From the NCBI GenBank assembly GCA_902554745.1, contig CACDQA010000005.1, forward strand, positions 1 through 37,736: a DNA stretch of 37,736 nucleotides, written 5' to 3'. Under the pieces are notes generated by a model. The model was given only the letters and a program-made list of their open reading frames with translations. It did no database searches and had not been told where the DNA came from. The position numbers and the translations under genes were made by a program. Each line of letters opens with the position of its first letter. Within the stretch, counting starts at the first letter, position 1. This DNA is from an uncultured Pelagibacteraceae bacterium. Lineage in GTDB: Bacteria; Pseudomonadota; Alphaproteobacteria; Pelagibacterales; Pelagibacteraceae. Below, in pieces: positions 35,155-37,736 of the stretch.

Positions 35155-36360
35155 TTATAAATAATGAGGATTTAACTTATTTTTAACCAAATAAAGAAGA
35201 ATAATTGAGCCAAAGATATAAGTTCCTGAAACAACGGCTATGTCTTCAATTGAAAAACCAATATCAATCAGAAAGCCAAAAAGAGCTGTACCAAATGCTG
35301 TTGAAAATACCATCAATGCAGTTGTTAAGGCTTTTATAGACCCAATGTATTTAACACCATAAATCTCAGCCCAAGTTGAGGAACCAAGCACGTTTGCCAA
35401 ACCATTGGTTACCCCTACTAAACCAAAAAATACAAAAGAAGACAGCGGTGCATCAAAATAGTAGAGAACTATAGTACCAAAAAGAAGTGGGATATTCATA
35501 TAGATTAATAATTTTCTACTTGAAAATTTATCAATTAAAAAACCAGATATGAAAAGAGTAATCACCGACAAAATAGAGTAAGCCATGAATGATTGTGCAA
35601 TCACATAGGGTCCCCACTCTTTAGAAGAAGATATAAAAGACTGATAGACAAAAGATCCTGTTGCAATCCATGGCATTGCCAACATCGTCATACACATGAT
35701 GTAAAATCTATAATCTTTTAAAACTTCTATTCTTTTCCATTGTTTAATTTCTTTATTATTCTCATCTATTTTAGATTCTTCTCTCGTATCAAGCTTAACA
35801 TCTTTAACTAAAAGAAAAGTTGCAACAGGCAAAAAAAGTATAACTAAAATAGAAATTGAAACCCAAATATCTCTCCATTCTATAAAAGTTAATAAAAAAA
35901 CAATTAAAACTGGCATTATAAATTCAGCTAAAGACAAACCTAACCAACCTGTGCTTAAAGCTCTACCTCGATTTTTTTCAAAAAAACGAGATATGGTTGT
36001 TGTAGCTGTGTGACTTGATAAACCTTGTCCAGCTAAACGCATTAAAAAAATTCCTATAAATAAAAAAATAACAGATGAAACCTTTGAAAATATAAAACAG
36101 GAAGCTGATAAAAAAATTATTACATAAGATGCAAATTTTAAAATATTTACATCATCAATTTTTTTTCCAATCCAAACTAAAACGATACTACTTAATAAGG
36201 TAGCTGATGCATAAATTGAGCCAAATTGTCCATGTGTAATTGATAAGGCGTCTCTAATACTAGAATTAAATAGTCCAAGAAAAAAACTCTGTCCAAAACT
36301 TGAAAAAAATGTAAAAATAAACCCAAATACAATTACTTTTAAACTTAAACTTTTAAACAT
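35155..36360 (-). CDS. MFS transporter
   Basis: 12-TM-like hydrophobicity; 'WLGLSLAEFIMPVL', 'RFFEKNRGRALSTGW', 'GVTNGLANVLGSSTWAEIYG'. Confidence 0.87.
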   Translation of the reverse strand: MFKSLSLKVIVFGFIFTFFSSFGQSFFLGLFNSSIRDALSITHGQFGSIYASATLLSSIVLVWIGKKIDDVNILKFASYVIIFLSASCFIFSKVSSVIFLFIGIFLMRLAGQGLSSHTATTTISRFFEKNRGRALSTGWLGLSLAEFIMPVLIVFLLTFIEWRDIWVSISILVILFLPVATFLLVKDVKLDTREESKIDENNKEIKQWKRIEVLKDYRFYIMCMTMLAMPWIATGSFVYQSFISSSKEWGPYVIAQSFMAYSILSVITLFISGFLIDKFSSRKLLIYMNIPLLFGTIVLYYFDAPLSSFVFFGLVGVTNGLANVLGSSTWAEIYGVKYIGSIKALTTALMVFSTAFGTALFGFLIDIGFSIEDIAVVSGTYIFGSIILLYLVKNKLNPHYL

Positions 36361-36371
36361 AGAAAAAAATT

Positions 36372-37247
36372 ATGACTTGTAATGTTGCTTTCATAGGTCT
36401 TGGGGTTATGGGCTACCCAATGGCTGGATATATATCAAAAGCCGGACACAATGTAACTGTTTTTAATAGAACTAAATCAAAAGCTGAAAAATGGATTGGC
36501 GAATATAAAGGTAAAATGGCCAATACACCTGCGGAGGCTGCAGATGGTGCTGATTTCATTTTTACATGTGTTGGTAACGATGATGATTTAAGAGAAGTTG
36601 CAACCGGAGAAAATGGATTGTTTAACACAGCTAAAGCTGGGTCTATTTTTATTGATAACTCAACTGTATCTGCGGAAGTATCAAGAGAATTAAATAAAAA
36701 AGCAAATGATAAAGGGTTTAGTTTTTTAGACGCTCCTATTTCTGGAGGACAAGCTGGAGCTGAGGGCGGAATACTAACAGTAATGGTTGGTGGTGATGAG
36801 GAAGTATTTAAAAAAGCAGAACCAGTTATTGATTGCTACAGTAAAAAAGTAAAACTAATTGGACCTTGTGGAAGTGGCCAGTTAACAAAGATGATGAATC
36901 AAATGTGCATTGCTGGAACAGTTCAAGGTTTATCAGAGGCAATTAATTTTGGAATAAACGCTGGTTTAGATATGGATAAAGTTATGGAAACTATATCTAA
37001 AGGTGCAGCACAATCTTGGCAAATGGAAAATAGATACCGAACTATGACTGATGATAAGTTTGATTATGGTTTTGCTATTGATTGGATGAGAAAAGATTTA
37101 AAAATTGCAATTGAAGAAGCAAAAAAAAATGGTTCACCTGTGCCTATAACAGAAATTATTGATGGTTATTATGCTGAGGTTCAAGAAATGGGTGGTAATC
37201 GTTGGGATAGCTCAGGTTTAATTGCTAGATTAAAGAAGAAAAAATAA
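36372..37247 (+). CDS. NAD(P)-dependent beta-hydroxyacid dehydrogenase (3-hydroxyisobutyrate dehydrogenase / tartronate semialdehyde reductase family)
   Basis: 'VAFIGLGVMGYPMAGYISKAGHNVTVFNRT', 'DAPISGGQAGAEGGILTVMVGG', 'GSGQLTKMMNQMCIAG'. Confidence 0.92.
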   Translation: MTCNVAFIGLGVMGYPMAGYISKAGHNVTVFNRTKSKAEKWIGEYKGKMANTPAEAADGADFIFTCVGNDDDLREVATGENGLFNTAKAGSIFIDNSTVSAEVSRELNKKANDKGFSFLDAPISGGQAGAEGGILTVMVGGDEEVFKKAEPVIDCYSKKVKLIGPCGSGQLTKMMNQMCIAGTVQGLSEAINFGINAGLDMDKVMETISKGAAQSWQMENRYRTMTDDKFDYGFAIDWMRKDLKIAIEEAKKNGSPVPITEIIDGYYAEVQEMGGNRWDSSGLIARLKKKK

Positions 37248-37252
37248 TATTT

Positions 37253-37736
37253 GTGACAGATACAGTTCCTTATTACGAGGACTTTGCTGAGATCAAAAAA
37301 AAAATTTGGTCAATGCTAGATAATGCAGTTAAAGACAGAAGTTCTCCTTTTCGAATACCAGTGTTTATTTGTGGTGATCAATTAGACTTTGATGGAAGAA
37401 TTGTAGTTCTTAGAAAATCTGATCAATCAAACAATCTAGTACAATATCATAGTGATATACGATCAGATAAAATTGAAAAGTTAAAAGCTAATAAAAACGC
37501 TGCAATGCTGTTTTACGACAAAGATGAAAAAATACAGGTTAGACTGAAAGTTGAATGCACTGTTAATCATAATAATAATGTAACAAAAGAATCTTGGTCT
37601 AAAACCCAACATATTAGTAGAAAATGCTATTTAGTTGATAATGGTCCAGGAACCGAGTCTGATCTACCGACATCTGGACTAAAACCAGAGTTAGACAATT
37701 TTGATTACACGAAAGAACAAAGCGAAGAAGGTTATA
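37253..37736 (+). CDS. Pyridoxamine 5'-phosphate oxidase-like FMN-binding protein (3'-truncated)
   Basis: Manual translation from GTG at 37253: VTDTVPYYEDFAEIKKKIWSMLDNAVKDRSSPFRIPVFICG...IVVLRKSDQSNNLVQYHSDIRSDKIEKLKANKNAAMLFYDKDEKIQVRLKVECTV..., open to window end; not in the ORF track because it lacks a stop. Confidence 0.75.
   Translation, partial: MTDTVPYYEDFAEIKKKIWSMLDNAVKDRSSPFRIPVFICGDQLDFDGRIVVLRKSDQSNNLVQYHSDIRSDKIEKLKANKNAAMLFYDKDEKIQVRLKVECTVNHNNNVTKESWSKTQHISRKCYLVDNGPGTESDLPTSGLKPELDNFDYTKEQSEEGY

Noticed and set aside
36413-36628. 71-aa minus-strand ORF
   Set aside because: Antisense of the dehydrogenase.
1-37736. tRNA/rRNA genes, CRISPR arrays, transposases, prophage or defence genes
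   Set aside because: Only two gaps are large enough (29495-29675 and 32533-32732) and neither folds like a tRNA; no spaced direct repeats and no such protein signatures were seen.

Overview
This window is an AT-rich, tightly packed bacterial chromosome segment. Its gene content and compactness resemble SAR11/Pelagibacterales; that is inferred from content and composition, and no search was run. I support 39 protein-coding genes: 37 complete and one truncated at each window edge. There are no rRNA, tRNA, CRISPR or mobile-element signatures.

Main blocks, left to right:
- The edge of a cell-envelope/polysaccharide locus: a GT-C-like membrane protein, a DprE2-like SDR and a DprE1-like FAD oxidoreductase.
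- cinA-like / sfsA / map, then purB-purC-purS-purQ-purL, then a bolA-glutaredoxin pair.
- A minus-strand block: rpsD, trmJ, a DUF1989 protein, cimA, cysS, nadE, class II DAHP synthase, glmS and a GlmU acetyltransferase-only protein.
- gph and the 2-methylcitrate genes prpD-prpB-prpC.
- A methyltransferase and nrdA-nrdB.
- A phosphomannomutase, a small secreted Cys protein and a 372-aa charged helical protein.
- A TauE-like permease, dusA, rpoZ, an MFS transporter, a 3-hydroxyisobutyrate dehydrogenase-family protein and a partial PNPOx-like flavoprotein.

Most of the window is ordinary housekeeping. The best leads are:
- A structured plus-strand intergenic element with a terminator and a competing pairing (about 32622-32727).
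- The very long K/E/R helical protein.
- The nrdA/manB control region, which holds a GAAC-N7-GAAC LexA-type box plus two NrdR-like boxes exactly 31 bp apart.
- A GlmU reduced to its acetyltransferase half.
- An orphan DUF1989 protein.
- A DprE1/DprE2-like pair next to a GT-C-like protein.

I do not see a convincing new multi-gene system.
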